Of a DNA stretch of 64,000 bases, positions 29,461 through 40,213 are shown in pieces. Below the pieces are notes generated by a model that searched no databases, was not told the origin of the DNA, and saw nothing but the letters and a program-made list of their open reading frames with translations. Within the stretch, counting starts at the first letter, position 1. Each line of letters starts with the position of its first letter. Origin of the DNA: an uncultured Gilliamella sp. (GTDB lineage: Bacteria; Pseudomonadota; Gammaproteobacteria; Enterobacterales; Orbaceae). The position numbers were made by a program, and so were the translations under genes. Location of the stretch: positions 1 to 64,000 of the forward strand of contig CAMLPV010000013.1 of the NCBI GenBank assembly GCA_946482005.1, written 5' to 3'.

Positions 29461-30474
29461 ATGAAAAAAAATGCTGCTGTGACAGTTATTGGAGCGGGTT
29501 CTTATGGAACGTCTTTGGCTATCTTATTAGCACGAAATGGTCATCCTACGTTATTGTGGGGACATAACCCAGATAAAATGACTGTTTTGCAGCATGACAG
29601 GCAAAATAAGCAGTTTTTGCCAGATATACCTTTTCCTGATCTGTTACAAATTGAAAGCAATTTACAAACCGCCGTATTAGCTGCACCTATTTTACTAATT
29701 GTCGTACCAAGTCATGCTTTTGCCAGCATCCTAAAACAAATTAAACCTTTCTTACGTAAAGATAGCAAAATTGTTTGGGCAACAAAAGGGCTTGAAGTTG
29801 ATACAGGCAGATTGTTACAAGATGTAGCTAAAGAAATTCTAGGTGATAAAATTCCATTAGCGGTTATTTCTGGACCAACATTTGCCAAAGAGGTAGCTTC
29901 TGGTTCACCAACAGCAGTAACTGTCGCATCAACTAACGAGCAATTTTTAACCGAATTACAAAATCTATTTCACTGTAGTAAAAGTTTTCGTGTTTACAGC
30001 AGTAAAGACTTTATTGGAGTACAACTTGGCGGGGCAATAAAAAATGTTATTGCTATTGGTGCAGGTCTGTCAGACGGTTTAGGCTTTGGTGCTAATGCCA
30101 GAACAGCGTTAATCACCCGAGGTCTTGCCGAAATGATGCGTTTAGGTGCAGTATTAGGCGCTGATCCTGCAACTTTTATGGGAATGGCAGGACTTGGTGA
30201 TCTAGTTTTAACTTGTACAGACAATCAATCTCGTAACCGTCGCTTTGGAATATTACTTGGTCAAAATAAATCTATTCAAGAGGCTCAAGATATTATTGCC
30301 CAAGTTATCGAAGGTTGTAAAAATACCAAAGAAGTTTGGTCACTTGCACAAAAATACCATGTTGATATGCCTATCACTGAACAGATTTATAAAATTTTAT
30401 ATGAACATAAAGATCCTAAACAAGCAGCGATGGCATTGCTTGGACGTTCTCAAAAAGAAGAGTTAAAAAGTTAG
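29461..30474 (+). CDS. gpsA: Glycerol-3-phosphate dehydrogenase [NAD(P)+]
   Basis: 337 residues. N-terminal dinucleotide-binding loop [12 protein letters not shown], the catalytic Lys region in [14 protein letters not shown], and the signature [18 protein letters not shown] and SRNRRFG motifs. It reduces dihydroxyacetone phosphate to sn-glycerol 3-phosphate for phospholipid synthesis. Last gene of yibN-secB-gpsA, followed by a terminator. Confidence 0.97.
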   Translation: MKKNAAVTVIGAGSYGTSLAILLARNGHPTLLWGHNPDKMTVLQHDRQNKQFLPDIPFPDLLQIESNLQTAVLAAPILLIVVPSHAFASILKQIKPFLRKDSKIVWATKGLEVDTGRLLQDVAKEILGDKIPLAVISGPTFAKEVASGSPTAVTVASTNEQFLTELQNLFHCSKSFRVYSSKDFIGVQLGGAIKNVIAIGAGLSDGLGFGANARTALITRGLAEMMRLGAVLGADPATFMGMAGLGDLVLTCTDNQSRNRRFGILLGQNKSIQEAQDIIAQVIEGCKNTKEVWSLAQKYHVDMPITEQIYKILYEHKDPKQAAMALLGRSQKEELKS

Positions 30475-30496
30475 TTTTTTACTTAAACGTATAGTT

Positions 30497-30526
30497 AACC
30501 TGAAACTTTTTTACAAATTTCAGGTT
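30497..30526 (+). terminator. Terminator after gpsA
   Basis: Nine-base stem AACCTGAAA/TTTCAGGTT with a 12-base loop, 22 bases after the gpsA stop and before the convergent gene. The T-run downstream is short. Confidence 0.7.
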
Positions 30527-30535
30527 GTTACTTTA

Positions 30536-31510
30536 TTAGATATTTATGCCAATACCTTTTTCTTTTGCTTTAAGGTAAATATCATAACCAACATAAACAT
30601 CAAGTACTGCTGTTCCAACTGTTTTAAATAAAGTAATTTGCTGCTCATTTTGGCGGCAAAGCTGTGGATTTAAAACTAAATCACCTAATTCTAAAAAATC
30701 ATCTTTTGATACGAGTTTTTGTTCAATAGGATCAATGATATCACCCGCTTCGGCAAATACACCGTCTTTCGTATCAAGCACTCGAATATCGGCTTTTTCT
30801 ACAATATTATTTGGGATCTCGTGCATCTCTGGCATGTATGCCCCTACTCCATTGATATGAGTTCCAGGCTTAACTAGATCACCATTAAAAGTCACTTCTT
30901 TTGATGTAGTGACAGAGGTAATGATATCCGCTTGATGAATATCTTCATCAAAATTTTCAGAAAAATACAGATTAGCAGAAAAACGTTCAAATCGTTTCTT
31001 CATTAACTCGGTAAATTGCTTACCTTTATTAGCATCTAGCCCAAAGATTGCCACATCAGTTAATGGACGAACGGTTAACATAGCCTCTAATTGTGAAGCA
31101 GCTTGCCCACCTGTGCCTATCAACACGGCTCGCTTAGAATCTTTACGAGCTAAAAGATCAGTTGCAGCACCTTGCACTGCGCCTGTTCTAAGTTGAGTGA
31201 CAAAAGTACCATCCAACATGGCACAAACTTCACCTGTTTGTGGGTCTATCATCATGACTTGAGCCGGTACAGATGGTTTGCCTAATTTAGGGTTATCTGG
31301 AAATACCGAAACTATTTTAATTCCTACAATATCGTTACCTTTTATATGAGCAGGCATAAACAAGCATTGTCCTTTTTGCATATCGAAATTGATACGTAAT
31401 GGCACATCACTATTTCCTTGAGTATAAATTTTTAAGGCTTGTTTATCTGCAGCTATTGCCTCTAGCATGGTGTAGAATTTTTCAATATCTTTAGCTGTTA
31501 AAATTAGCAT
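30536..31510 (-). CDS. Ornithine cyclodeaminase / mu-crystallin family enzyme
   Basis: 324 residues. Family features: the substrate Arg/Lys region PLRINFDMQKG and KIVSVFPDNP, then LDGTFVTQLRTGAVQGAATDLLA, the NAD-binding loop LIGTGGQAASQLEA, and ITSVTTSKE before the conserved GTHINGVGAYMPEMHEI. Members include ornithine cyclodeaminase, alanine dehydrogenase and ketimine reductases, and the substrate cannot be fixed from sequence. It is monocistronic and convergent with gpsA. An ornithine-racemase-like gene exists 15 kb away but is not linked. Confidence 0.88.
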   Translation of the reverse strand: MLILTAKDIEKFYTMLEAIAADKQALKIYTQGNSDVPLRINFDMQKGQCLFMPAHIKGNDIVGIKIVSVFPDNPKLGKPSVPAQVMMIDPQTGEVCAMLDGTFVTQLRTGAVQGAATDLLARKDSKRAVLIGTGGQAASQLEAMLTVRPLTDVAIFGLDANKGKQFTELMKKRFERFSANLYFSENFDEDIHQADIITSVTTSKEVTFNGDLVKPGTHINGVGAYMPEMHEIPNNIVEKADIRVLDTKDGVFAEAGDIIDPIEQKLVSKDDFLELGDLVLNPQLCRQNEQQITLFKTVGTAVLDVYVGYDIYLKAKEKGIGINI

Positions 31511-31707
31511 TTTGATTCCTTATTGATCTTTTCTATTTATTTACCTTTTTAGTATCTATAATCTATTTTTAAAATCAAACAACGTTATCTTAACATATAA
31601 CAATTTGTTTTATTTTATTTATTTTTTAGTTTTTACATTTCTTGTATATTTTAATTATTTTCACTATTATTACATGGTGTAATTTTACACGATACTTGAG
31701 AAATCAG

Positions 31708-33849
31708 ATGTTATTTAAAATATTAAAATTTTTTTTAAAGATGTTATTCCATGTAAAAGTTCATGGGAATCTTAACAATTTAAAACAAGACAGATTGCTT
31801 ATCACACCGAATCACGTTTCTTTTCTTGATGGTATTCTAATCGGCGTTTTTTTACCAGTAAGACCTGTTTTTGCTATCTACGCAGGTTATATCAACCATT
31901 GGTTAGTACGCCTAGCCAAACATTATGTAGATTTTGTGCCAATGGATCCAATTAGTCCTATGGCCATTAAACGTTTAGTTCGTGAAATTGAAAAAGGTCG
32001 TCCAATTGTTATTTTTCCAGAAGGAAGAATTACAGTAACAGGTTCCTTAATGAAAGTTTATGATGGCGCTGCTTTTGTCGCAGCTCGATCACAAGCAACC
32101 ATTGTACCTGTCTGGATTGAAGGCGCTGAGTTTACCATAACCAGTCGCTTGAAAGGATTATTTAAACGTCACTTATTCCCTAAAATAACGATTCATGTGC
32201 TTGAGCCAACATCCATCCCTATGCCAGATGCACCTAAAGCTAGTGAAAGACGCTATATTGCCGGTGAAAAACTTCATCAAATAATGATGAATGCTCGCAT
32301 GGGAAGTCGTCCTAAATTAACTCTTTTTGAAGCACTGCTTGAAGCTCAAGTACGCTACGGCGTAAAATCACGGATGGTACAAGATCCCACAACTAATGAA
32401 GCAACTTATCGCAATTTAATTAAACAAATTATTGGTATTAGCTGCATTCTTTCTAAATTTACTCAGAAAAAAGAACGCGTTGGAGTTCTATTACCTAATG
32501 CAACAATTACCGTTGCTACCATTTTTGGTTTATCGGTTAAAAACCGCATTCCAGCAATGCTCAACTATACCGCAGGAACAAAAGGTTTAACCTGCGCAAT
32601 TACAGCTGCTGAAATCAAAACCATTATAACTTCACGTAAATTTATCCAAAAAGGAAAACTCGACTATTTACTTGAAGAAATCAAAGATGTTAAATGGTGC
32701 TTCTTAGAAGATTTACGCAGTAGTTTAACATTTACCGACAAACTTTACATTGCCGTTCACCAGTTTATACCACGTTTAGTTAAACAAGCTCAAACCAGTG
32801 ATGACGAAGCGTTGGTATTATTTACATCCGGATCTGAAGGTAATCCTAAAGGTGTTGTGCATAGCCATGCTAGCTTACTTGCTAATGTCGAGCAAATTCG
32901 AACCGTTATTGACCCAACACCCGCTGACCGCTTTATGTCTGCATTACCGCTATTCCACGCTTTTGGTATCACCGCTGGGCTATTTTTACCAATATTTTCC
33001 GGTAGCCGTACTTTCTTATATCCAAATCCTTTACATTATCGTATGGTGCCTGAAATAATTTATGACCAAAACTGTACCGTTTTATTTGGTACACCTACTT
33101 TCTTAGCCAATTATGCTCGTTATGCACACCCTTATGATTTCATGCGCCTACGTTATGTGGTCGCTGGTGCGGAAAAACTATCTGACGCAGTACGTGAGCA
33201 ATGGAAAGATAAATATGGTATTCGTATTCTAGAGGGTTATGGTGTTACTGAATGCGGACCGGTTGTGTCACTGAATGTTCCAATGGCATTTAAAGCTGGC
33301 ACGGTAGGCCGATTATTACCGGGTATGACCTCAAAATTAATTCCAATTCCAGGTATTTCTGATGGTGGAGAATTACTCGTTAAGGGGCCTAATGTAATGA
33401 AAGGTTACTTACGAGTAGAAAACCCAGGTAAATTGGAAGAACCAACCACAACCAATGAACAAGGTCAACCGGAAAAAGGTTGGTATGATACCGGCGACAT
33501 TGTTTCTATTGATAAGCAAGGTTTTTTAACAATCAAAGGACGGTTAAAACGATTTGCTAAAATTGCTGGTGAAATGGTTTCATTAGAAAGTGTTGAAGCG
33601 CTTGCTAAAAAAGTCGATTCTGAAGCTATGCACGGTGCAACAGTAAAAAGTGATGCAGCAAAAGGGGAAGCAATTGTATTATTTACTACATCGCCTGAGT
33701 TAAATCGCGAACAACTTAATCAAGCAGCTCAAGAACTGGGTATTCCAGCATTAGCTATACCGCGTGATATTCGTGTTGTTAAAGAGTTACCACTTCTTGG
33801 TACAGGTAAAATTGATTTTATTACCTTGAGAAAAATGGCTGACCAATAA
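31708..33849 (+). CDS. aas: Bifunctional acyl-ACP synthetase / 2-acylglycerophosphoethanolamine acyltransferase
   Basis: 713 residues from ATG 31708. The N-terminal acyltransferase domain has NHVSFLDG (HX4D) and [11 protein letters not shown]. The C-terminal AMP-forming synthetase domain has the P-loop-like [28 protein letters not shown] and YDTGDI motifs and a terminal catalytic Lys region GTGKIDF. It re-acylates lysophosphatidylethanolamine at the inner membrane. The frame is open back to ATG 31642, adding 22 residues, but 31708 matches the start MLFxxF of E. coli Aas (719 residues) and has a GAG element before it. Followed by its partner lplT after 14 bases. Confidence 0.95.
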   Translation: MLFKILKFFLKMLFHVKVHGNLNNLKQDRLLITPNHVSFLDGILIGVFLPVRPVFAIYAGYINHWLVRLAKHYVDFVPMDPISPMAIKRLVREIEKGRPIVIFPEGRITVTGSLMKVYDGAAFVAARSQATIVPVWIEGAEFTITSRLKGLFKRHLFPKITIHVLEPTSIPMPDAPKASERRYIAGEKLHQIMMNARMGSRPKLTLFEALLEAQVRYGVKSRMVQDPTTNEATYRNLIKQIIGISCILSKFTQKKERVGVLLPNATITVATIFGLSVKNRIPAMLNYTAGTKGLTCAITAAEIKTIITSRKFIQKGKLDYLLEEIKDVKWCFLEDLRSSLTFTDKLYIAVHQFIPRLVKQAQTSDDEALVLFTSGSEGNPKGVVHSHASLLANVEQIRTVIDPTPADRFMSALPLFHAFGITAGLFLPIFSGSRTFLYPNPLHYRMVPEIIYDQNCTVLFGTPTFLANYARYAHPYDFMRLRYVVAGAEKLSDAVREQWKDKYGIRILEGYGVTECGPVVSLNVPMAFKAGTVGRLLPGMTSKLIPIPGISDGGELLVKGPNVMKGYLRVENPGKLEEPTTTNEQGQPEKGWYDTGDIVSIDKQGFLTIKGRLKRFAKIAGEMVSLESVEALAKKVDSEAMHGATVKSDAAKGEAIVLFTTSPELNREQLNQAAQELGIPALAIPRDIRVVKELPLLGTGKIDFITLRKMADQ

Positions 33850-33863
33850 CTTAAGGATATCAT

Positions 33864-35051
33864 ATGAAACAACTGTCACTATTAAGCAAAGGCATGGTTG
33901 CGACCATGCTAGCGCAGTTTTTTTCAGCCTTTGCTGATAATGCAATCTTCTTTGCCATATTGGCATTCATTAAAAATTTACATTATCCAGAATGGAGTCA
34001 GTCAGCATTACAAATTGGTTTTGTTGTGCCTTTTATTATACTTTCCCCTTTTGTCGGTCAATTTGCTGATAGTATGTCCAAAGGAAAAGTTATGATGATT
34101 TCAAACGGTATAAAATTATTAGGTGCTGGTTGTATCTGTTTAAACTTAAGTCCATTTGTAGGCTATTTTTTAGTTGGTATTGGTGCTGCAGCATATTCTC
34201 CAGCAAAATATGGAATTTTGGGAGAACTTACCAGTGGTGATAATTTAGTAAAAGCTAATGGATTAATTGAAGCATCAACGATTGCTGCTATTCTGCTTGG
34301 GTCATTAGCAGGCGGACATATTGCCGATCTTAATGTAACTGCGGCGTTATTTGCGTGTGTATTTATGTATGGACTTGCTGTAATTGCTAACATTTTTATT
34401 CCTAAATTACCTGCTGCAAGACAAAATATTCAATGGCAATTTTTAAGTATGGTCAAAGATTTTGCCAATACGGTTAAAATAATATTTACCAACAGGCAAG
34501 TACTGTTTACATTATTAGGCACAAGTTTATTTTGGGGCGCAGGTATTACTTTACGTTTTCTGTTGATCAGTTGGGTTCCTGTCGTTTTAGATATTCACGA
34601 TAATGCCACACCAACCAACCTTAATGCTATTGTTGCTATTGGTATTGTGATTGGTGCTGGACTGGCTAGTACATTTGTCTCAATAAATAATACATTACGT
34701 TGTATTCCTGCAGGAATTATGATGGGAATTATGGTAATTGCTTTTACATTGCAAGGTAATATTATTTCATCTTATATTTTGTTAGTTGTCATTGGGGCTT
34801 TAGGTGGCTTCTTTTTAGTACCTTTAAATGCTTTTATTCAAAAAATAGGTAAAGAATTAGTTGGCGCGGGCAGTGTGATTTCGGTACAAAACTTAAGTGA
34901 ATACACGGCTATGATGGTAATGTTAGGACTTTACACTTTAGCTGTTGCTATGGATTTACCTGTTATAGCAATCGGTGTTGGTTTTGGCGGTTTATTTGCT
35001 ATTGTAATTTTATTGTTATGGTTAGGATTAAAAAAACATGCAAAAAATTAA
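33864..35051 (+). CDS. lplT: Lysophospholipid transporter LplT
   Basis: 395 residues, major facilitator fold with about 12 helices. It starts [20 protein letters not shown] followed by DNAIFFAIL, the LplT signature, with [11 protein letters not shown] in the first half. It flips lysophospholipids inward for Aas to re-acylate. The aas-lplT pairing is conserved in gammaproteobacteria. It overlaps the murQ start by 14 bases. Confidence 0.95.
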   Translation: MKQLSLLSKGMVATMLAQFFSAFADNAIFFAILAFIKNLHYPEWSQSALQIGFVVPFIILSPFVGQFADSMSKGKVMMISNGIKLLGAGCICLNLSPFVGYFLVGIGAAAYSPAKYGILGELTSGDNLVKANGLIEASTIAAILLGSLAGGHIADLNVTAALFACVFMYGLAVIANIFIPKLPAARQNIQWQFLSMVKDFANTVKIIFTNRQVLFTLLGTSLFWGAGITLRFLLISWVPVVLDIHDNATPTNLNAIVAIGIVIGAGLASTFVSINNTLRCIPAGIMMGIMVIAFTLQGNIISSYILLVVIGALGGFFLVPLNAFIQKIGKELVGAGSVISVQNLSEYTAMMVMLGLYTLAVAMDLPVIAIGVGFGGLFAIVILLLWLGLKKHAKN

Positions 35052-35949
35052 TCTTTCAGAGATGATAACCGAAAGTCGCAATCCTAATAGCGAACATATT
35101 GATAACTGTTCAACATTAGAGATACTTAAAATTATCAATAATGAAGATAAACAAGTGGCGTTAGCTGTTGAAAAGGAACTTTATAATATAGCTCAAGCAG
35201 TTGATGCTATCAGCCAAGCTTTTTTAAAACAAGGTCGATTAATTTATCTTGGTGCCGGTACCTCTGGTCGATTGGGTATTTTAGATGCCAGCGAGTGCCC
35301 ACCTACTTATGGCTCACCACCGCAGCAGGTCATAGGCTTAATAGCTGGTGGAACACCAGCTATTTTTAAAGCAGTTGAAAACGCTGAAGATAATCCTAAT
35401 CAAGCTATCAATGATTTAGCCAATATTGATTTTGGCACTAACGATATTTTAGTCGGTATTGCAGCTAGTGGGCGCACACCTTATGTAATAGGTGGTATGC
35501 AATATGCCAAATCACTGGGAGCAATAGTTATTAGTTTATGTTGTAATCCTAAGGCACCAATGATTAAATTAGCAGACATCGCTATTACCCCAATTGTTGG
35601 AGCTGAAGTGATCACGGGTTCATCAAGAATGAAAGCTGGCACTGCACAAAAGTTAGTACTCAATATGCTAACTACCGCAAGCATGATCAAAATTGGCAAA
35701 GTTTACGGCAATTTAATGGTTGATGTTGAAGCAACGAATGCCAAGCTCATTGAACGACAAATATCAATCGTTATGCAAGCTACCGATTGCAGTCGTGAAA
35801 CAGCAATAGCTGCATTGAATAAATGCAATAAACATTGTAAAACAGCAATATTAATGATTCTTGCGGATATTGATGAGTTACAAGCAAAAAAAATATTGTT
35901 ACAAAATAATGATTCTATTCGCAAAGCAATAAATAACCACCCTGCATAA
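35038..35949 (+). CDS. murQ: N-acetylmuramic acid 6-phosphate etherase
   Basis: 303 residues. SIS domain with [20 protein letters not shown] (catalytic Glu in ECPP) and [13 protein letters not shown], plus [16 protein letters not shown]. It cleaves the lactyl ether of MurNAc-6-P to give GlcNAc-6-P in cell-wall recycling. It starts inside the last codons of lplT, so the three genes aas-lplT-murQ form one envelope-maintenance operon. In E. coli murQ is not linked to aas, so the arrangement is unusual. No murP lies nearby. Confidence 0.95.
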   Translation: MQKINLSEMITESRNPNSEHIDNCSTLEILKIINNEDKQVALAVEKELYNIAQAVDAISQAFLKQGRLIYLGAGTSGRLGILDASECPPTYGSPPQQVIGLIAGGTPAIFKAVENAEDNPNQAINDLANIDFGTNDILVGIAASGRTPYVIGGMQYAKSLGAIVISLCCNPKAPMIKLADIAITPIVGAEVITGSSRMKAGTAQKLVLNMLTTASMIKIGKVYGNLMVDVEATNAKLIERQISIVMQATDCSRETAIAALNKCNKHCKTAILMILADIDELQAKKILLQNNDSIRKAINNHPA

Positions 35950-35961
35950 ATTGCTAAATAA

Positions 35962-35986
35962 CACAAATTGGTATACCCAATTTGTG
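35962..35986 (+). terminator. Terminator-like hairpin after murQ
   Basis: Ten-base stem CACAAATTGG/CCAATTTGTG with a five-base loop, 13 bases after the murQ stop. Weak T-run. Confidence 0.65.
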
Positions 35987-36144
35987 ACTCAAGTCTAATT
36001 TTTCATTCACAGCATTTGAAATAACCATTTATAAAAACAATAATTTTGCTCTAATTTCAAATGTAACTATATTCATTAATTGATGGATTTTTTGAAAAAC
36101 TAATTCAAATTTTATTTAAGTTTTATTTTATAAAAGGAAAATCT

Positions 36145-37896
36145 ATGAAAAAATCATTACTAAAACTTAATATTGCCGCCGTCTTAATTGGTCTATTTGC
36201 TCTATCCCTCCCAACATTTGCGAGTAATCAAAATAATTCACATAACGTTGATAATCATCAAGTCGATATCAACCAAACTGCTGATGCCACTTTGGTTCAA
36301 ACCCGATATGGTATGGTAAAAGGTCAATTCGATAAAATAAATAACGTTATTGTTTGGACGGGCATACCTTATGCCAAATCACCAGCTGGTCAACTAAGGT
36401 GGAAAAAACCCATTGATCCTGAACCATGGGAAGGCGTATTAGATGCAACCCAAGCAAGCAAAGTCGCATTTCAGATTAAAGAAAATAAAGTTATTGGGTC
36501 AGATGACAGTCTAAATCTCAATATATATCGACCTAATAATAAATCGAATAATTTACCAGTACTGGTTTATATTCACGGTGGAAATAATCAAAATGGTAAA
36601 GCGGAGGAAATGACAGGAAATACCATAGTAAATGACATTGACGGTATTTTTGTATCAATTAATTATCGTTTAGGACCATTGGGATTCAATCCACTTCCTG
36701 CCTTACAAACTGGTGATAAACTCGAAGATTCAGGAAATTATGCTCTACTTGATATTGCAAAATCCTTAGATTGGATAAAAGATAATATAACTAATTTTGG
36801 CGGAGACGCTAATAATATAACCGTATCTGGTTTTTCTGCTGGTGGGCGAGATGTAATGGCAATGTTAATCTCGCCTATTTTCAAAGACAAATTCCAAAAA
36901 GCAATATCTTTTAGTGGTGGCATGACTATTGCGGATAAACAAGATAGCGTAAAAGTATTTGCTAAGGCTATCGCTCCCCTTGTTGTTGAAGATAAAATAA
37001 AACCAACCCAAGAAGAAGCTTATAATTGGCTGTTAACTAATCACTCTGATGTAAGAAATTATCTTTATAGTTTATCTTCACAACGACTAGTATCACTTAT
37101 GGGGAATGCTGGAATAAGAATGAGCGTTTTTCCACATTTATATAATGATGGATATGTCATTCCTAAAAACGGTTTTAATACTCATAAATATAATTCTGTG
37201 CCATTGATCATGTTAACTGGCACCGGCGAATTTTCATTATTCGCCCAAACATCCCCTTATTTTAGTGATGCTTTCAACAATGGTTTACCAACAGGAAAAA
37301 AACTTAAAGAATTTAATTTTACCAATAAATATGGGGGACGTTTATATGACCTATTTAATGTAGCAGATTCTGCGCAGAAAATGGCTCCCTTTTATAAAGC
37401 CAAAATTTATGGGGTAGAAATAGAATTTGGTCAAGACACCAATAGTGTTGGTTCCCAAATGGCATTATTTGGTGCTTTTCATGGAGTTTTCTTACCATTA
37501 TTGGATGCTAATTCACAAAATTATGATGGTTTCATTGGTAATGCGTACAAAACTCAAGGCGCCAAACAATTAAGTATGACATTCAAAAAATACCTTAATA
37601 ATTTTATTCATTCAGGTGATCCTAATGGAACTAATTTAGTTTATTGGAATAATTGGACCGCTGACCATAGTAAGGCAAATAATGCCTATTTATACATGAA
37701 CGCAGATAAAGTAAAAGCCATTGCGTATATGGGAGGCAAAAAATTTACCTACAGTGATGTACTTAATGAAATGGATGTTGATCAATCAATTAATCAAGAA
37801 ACGAAAAATATCATCATTTCTGAAGTTTTAAACGGTCGCTGGTTTAGTGCTGAACTTGATCAACGGTATCAAAATAAATCATTATGGATTGAATAA
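36145..37896 (+). CDS. Exported type B carboxylesterase (alpha/beta hydrolase)
   Basis: 583 residues. The signal peptide (positively charged KKSLLKLN, a hydrophobic stretch, cleavage after TFA) is followed by a COesterase domain: VQTRYGMVKGQFD, VWTGIPYAKSPAGQLRWKKP, the oxyanion-hole motif YIHGGNN, and SINYRLGPLGF. Catalytic triad: Ser231 in GFSAGG (the usual form is GESAGG), Glu362 in GTGEFS, and His446 in GAFHG. It should act in the periplasm or outside on carboxylic esters, perhaps plant-derived ones in a gut setting. The disulfide Cys of eukaryotic relatives are absent. Monocistronic, with a good AAAGGAAA ribosome site. Confidence 0.85.
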   Translation: MKKSLLKLNIAAVLIGLFALSLPTFASNQNNSHNVDNHQVDINQTADATLVQTRYGMVKGQFDKINNVIVWTGIPYAKSPAGQLRWKKPIDPEPWEGVLDATQASKVAFQIKENKVIGSDDSLNLNIYRPNNKSNNLPVLVYIHGGNNQNGKAEEMTGNTIVNDIDGIFVSINYRLGPLGFNPLPALQTGDKLEDSGNYALLDIAKSLDWIKDNITNFGGDANNITVSGFSAGGRDVMAMLISPIFKDKFQKAISFSGGMTIADKQDSVKVFAKAIAPLVVEDKIKPTQEEAYNWLLTNHSDVRNYLYSLSSQRLVSLMGNAGIRMSVFPHLYNDGYVIPKNGFNTHKYNSVPLIMLTGTGEFSLFAQTSPYFSDAFNNGLPTGKKLKEFNFTNKYGGRLYDLFNVADSAQKMAPFYKAKIYGVEIEFGQDTNSVGSQMALFGAFHGVFLPLLDANSQNYDGFIGNAYKTQGAKQLSMTFKKYLNNFIHSGDPNGTNLVYWNNWTADHSKANNAYLYMNADKVKAIAYMGGKKFTYSDVLNEMDVDQSINQETKNIIISEVLNGRWFSAELDQRYQNKSLWIE

Positions 37897-37911
37897 ATTA
37901 AGTAATCTTAT

Positions 37912-37955
37912 GCACAATATATTCTGTATTATCATTTAATAACCATATATTGTGC
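37912..37955 (+). terminator. Hairpin after the carboxylesterase gene
   Basis: Perfect 11-base inverted repeat GCACAATATAT/ATATATTGTGC with a 22-base loop, 16 bases after the stop. No T-run follows, so termination is only likely. Confidence 0.45.
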
Positions 37956-38398
37956 CTAATAAAAATCATAAAAAAAGTTTACAAATCGATAAAATAAAAT
38001 TGAGTAACCAATAATCTAAATATTTTTTCAAAAAACTTATATCAATTATCCTAACATCAAGAAATTGGTAATTTTAGGGAAAAAATAAATTATTTATTTT
38101 TGATTATTGTGATTTTTTTCGATTATAACGAGATGTTTTTTAATAACATAATCTATTATCTATGTCACAACTTTTAACAAATGCAATGATTTAATAATAA
38201 AATTTATAATATAATAAATATATTCTTTAATGGAATAAATATGCAGTCAGATTTACACTAAAAAACCTTTGCTTTTTTTGCGTGGTAAAAGAGTGACATT
38301 TTTTATTGTAGCAAATAACTGAATTAGTAATAATTTTTTAGAGTAATTTTATAACACATTTATATTATTCAATAATATAAAAATCCGGAGGAAATCAT
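37956..38398. other. Intergenic region before manX
   Basis: About 440 bases, strongly AT-rich, no coding frame. It must contain the man operon promoter. I find no sigma-54 -24/-12 pair and only a weak CRP half-site (TGTGATTTTTTTC near 38108). The manX ribosome site GGAGG is at its right end. Confidence 0.4.
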
Positions 38399-39373
38399 AT
38401 GGTAGGAATTATCCTAGCTACTCATGGGGAGTTTGCTGAAGGTATTCTACAATCAGGATCGATGATCTTTGGAGAGCAAGAAAATGTTAAAGCCATTACC
38501 TTGCATCCTAGTGACAGTCCAGAAAGTTTAAAAGAACGAATGCAGGAAGCAATCGCAACATTTGACAATCAAGATGAAGTATTATTTTTAGTAGATTTAT
38601 GGGGCGGTACACCTTTTAATCAGGCTAATAATTTGTGTGGCGAACACAGTAATTGGGCGATCGTTGCAGGTTTAAATCTTCCAATGCTTATTGAAGCTTA
38701 CTCTTCACGTTTTTCAATGGAGACCGCCAAAGAAATTGCTGCCGCTATTATTGAGCCAGCAAGAGAAGGGGTCAAAGCAACTGTTGATGCACCAAATCAA
38801 AATGCACCAACAACCCAAGTATCTAACACAATACCAGAAGGAACGGTACTTGGTGATGGCAAAATGAAAATTGTCTTAGCGCGAGTTGATTCACGATTAT
38901 TACATGGACAAGTTGCAACTGCTTGGACTAAATCAACCAATCCTAATCGTATAATTGTGGTTTCTGATTCCGTCGCTAAAGATGAATTAAGAAAAAAACT
39001 TATTCAAGAAGCTGCACCTCCTGGAGTTAAAGCAAACGTTGTACCAATTAAAAAAATTATTGAAGTATCGCATGACCCTCGATTTGGCAATACTAAAGCC
39101 TTGCTCTTATTTGAAAACCCTCAAGATGTTTTACGTGCGATAGAAGGTGGTGTCGATATTGATGTTCTTAATATTGGTTCAATGGCACATTCTGTTGGTA
39201 AAGTCATGGTTAACAAAGTACTTTCAATGAATGCTGATGATGTTGATGCATTTGAAAAATTGAAAGCCAAAAACGTTAAATTTGATGTTCGCAAAGTACC
39301 AAATGATTCCAATAGTAATATGGATGATTTATTGAAAAAAGCGAAAGAAGAATTAGCTGAACAAAAAAATTAG
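38399..39373 (+). CDS. manX: PTS mannose-family transporter subunit IIAB
   Basis: 324 residues, same size as E. coli ManX. IIA domain with the phospho-His in ILATHGEFAEG (His9) and LVDLWGGTPFNQA. An Ala/Pro/Thr/Gln-rich linker (about 130-150) leads to the IIB domain with phospho-His169 in VDSRLLHGQVATAW. It passes phosphate to mannose, glucosamine or other hexoses entering through ManYZ. First gene of manXYZ, with a strong GGAGG ribosome site. Confidence 0.95.
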   Translation: MVGIILATHGEFAEGILQSGSMIFGEQENVKAITLHPSDSPESLKERMQEAIATFDNQDEVLFLVDLWGGTPFNQANNLCGEHSNWAIVAGLNLPMLIEAYSSRFSMETAKEIAAAIIEPAREGVKATVDAPNQNAPTTQVSNTIPEGTVLGDGKMKIVLARVDSRLLHGQVATAWTKSTNPNRIIVVSDSVAKDELRKKLIQEAAPPGVKANVVPIKKIIEVSHDPRFGNTKALLLFENPQDVLRAIEGGVDIDVLNIGSMAHSVGKVMVNKVLSMNADDVDAFEKLKAKNVKFDVRKVPNDSNSNMDDLLKKAKEELAEQKN

Positions 39374-39396
39374 TTTTATTTAAGAGGTTATATATT

Positions 39397-40197
39397 ATGA
39401 CATTATCAATCGTTGCTATCATATTAGTGATAGCTATTGCCTTTCTAGCTGGTATGGAAGGTATTTTAGATCAATTTCAATTTCACCAACCACTTGTTGC
39501 ATGTTCATTAATTGGATTTGTGACTGGCAATTTAGACGCGGGTGTAGTATTAGGTGGATCGTTACAAATGATTGCTTTAGGTTGGGCAAATATTGGGGCA
39601 GCCGTAGCACCTGATGCCGCACTCGCCGCTGTTGCATCATCAATTATTTTAGTTTTAGGTGGTCAAGGTGTTGCAGGCGTATCAACAGCTATTGCAGTAG
39701 CTATTCCACTTGCGGTTGCTGGATTATTTTTAACCATGATTGTGCGAACTATCGCTGTTCCATTAGTTCATATGATGGATGCCGCAGCAGAAGAAGGTAA
39801 TATTCGTAAAATCGAATGGTTGCAAATTTTAGGTATCTGCTTGCAAGGTCTACGTATTGCCATTCCTGCAGCTGCGTTACTTTTCATTCCTGCAGAAACG
39901 GTAAGAGAAGCCTTAAATGCAATGCCTGAATGGTTAACAACCGGTATGGCTATTGGTGGTGGTATGGTTGTTGCAGTTGGTTATGCAATGGTAATAAACA
40001 TGATGGCAAACCGTGAAGTATGGCCATTTTTCATTATTGGCTTCGTGGTTGCCGCTATATCACAATTAACATTAATTGCCCTTGGTGCGTTAGGAATTGC
40101 ATTAGCACTGATATATCTCAATCTTTCAGAACGCGGCAATTCATCAAATGGCGGTAGTAAAGGTGATCCGCTTGATGATATTTTGAATGATTACTAA
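39397..40197 (+). CDS. manY: PTS mannose-family transporter subunit IIC
   Basis: 266 residues, identical in length to E. coli ManY, with about seven hydrophobic segments. The conserved LVACSLIGFVTGNLDAGVVL and LGGSLQMIALGWANIGAAVA loop forms the sugar site. Works with IID in the inner membrane. The stop codon is 17 bases before manZ's preferred start. Confidence 0.95.
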   Translation: MTLSIVAIILVIAIAFLAGMEGILDQFQFHQPLVACSLIGFVTGNLDAGVVLGGSLQMIALGWANIGAAVAPDAALAAVASSIILVLGGQGVAGVSTAIAVAIPLAVAGLFLTMIVRTIAVPLVHMMDAAAEEGNIRKIEWLQILGICLQGLRIAIPAAALLFIPAETVREALNAMPEWLTTGMAIGGGMVVAVGYAMVINMMANREVWPFFIIGFVVAAISQLTLIALGALGIALALIYLNLSERGNSSNGGSKGDPLDDILNDY

Positions 40198-40213
40198 GAA
40201 CTTGGAGAAGAAA

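Noticed and set aside
31642..31707. Earlier aas start
   Set aside because: The added 22 hydrophobic residues have no counterpart in E. coli Aas, and ATG 31708 aligns with its start.
40187..40213. Earlier manZ start overlapping manY
   Set aside because: No ribosome site; GGAG precedes ATG 40214 at ideal spacing, and the extra residues are not conserved.
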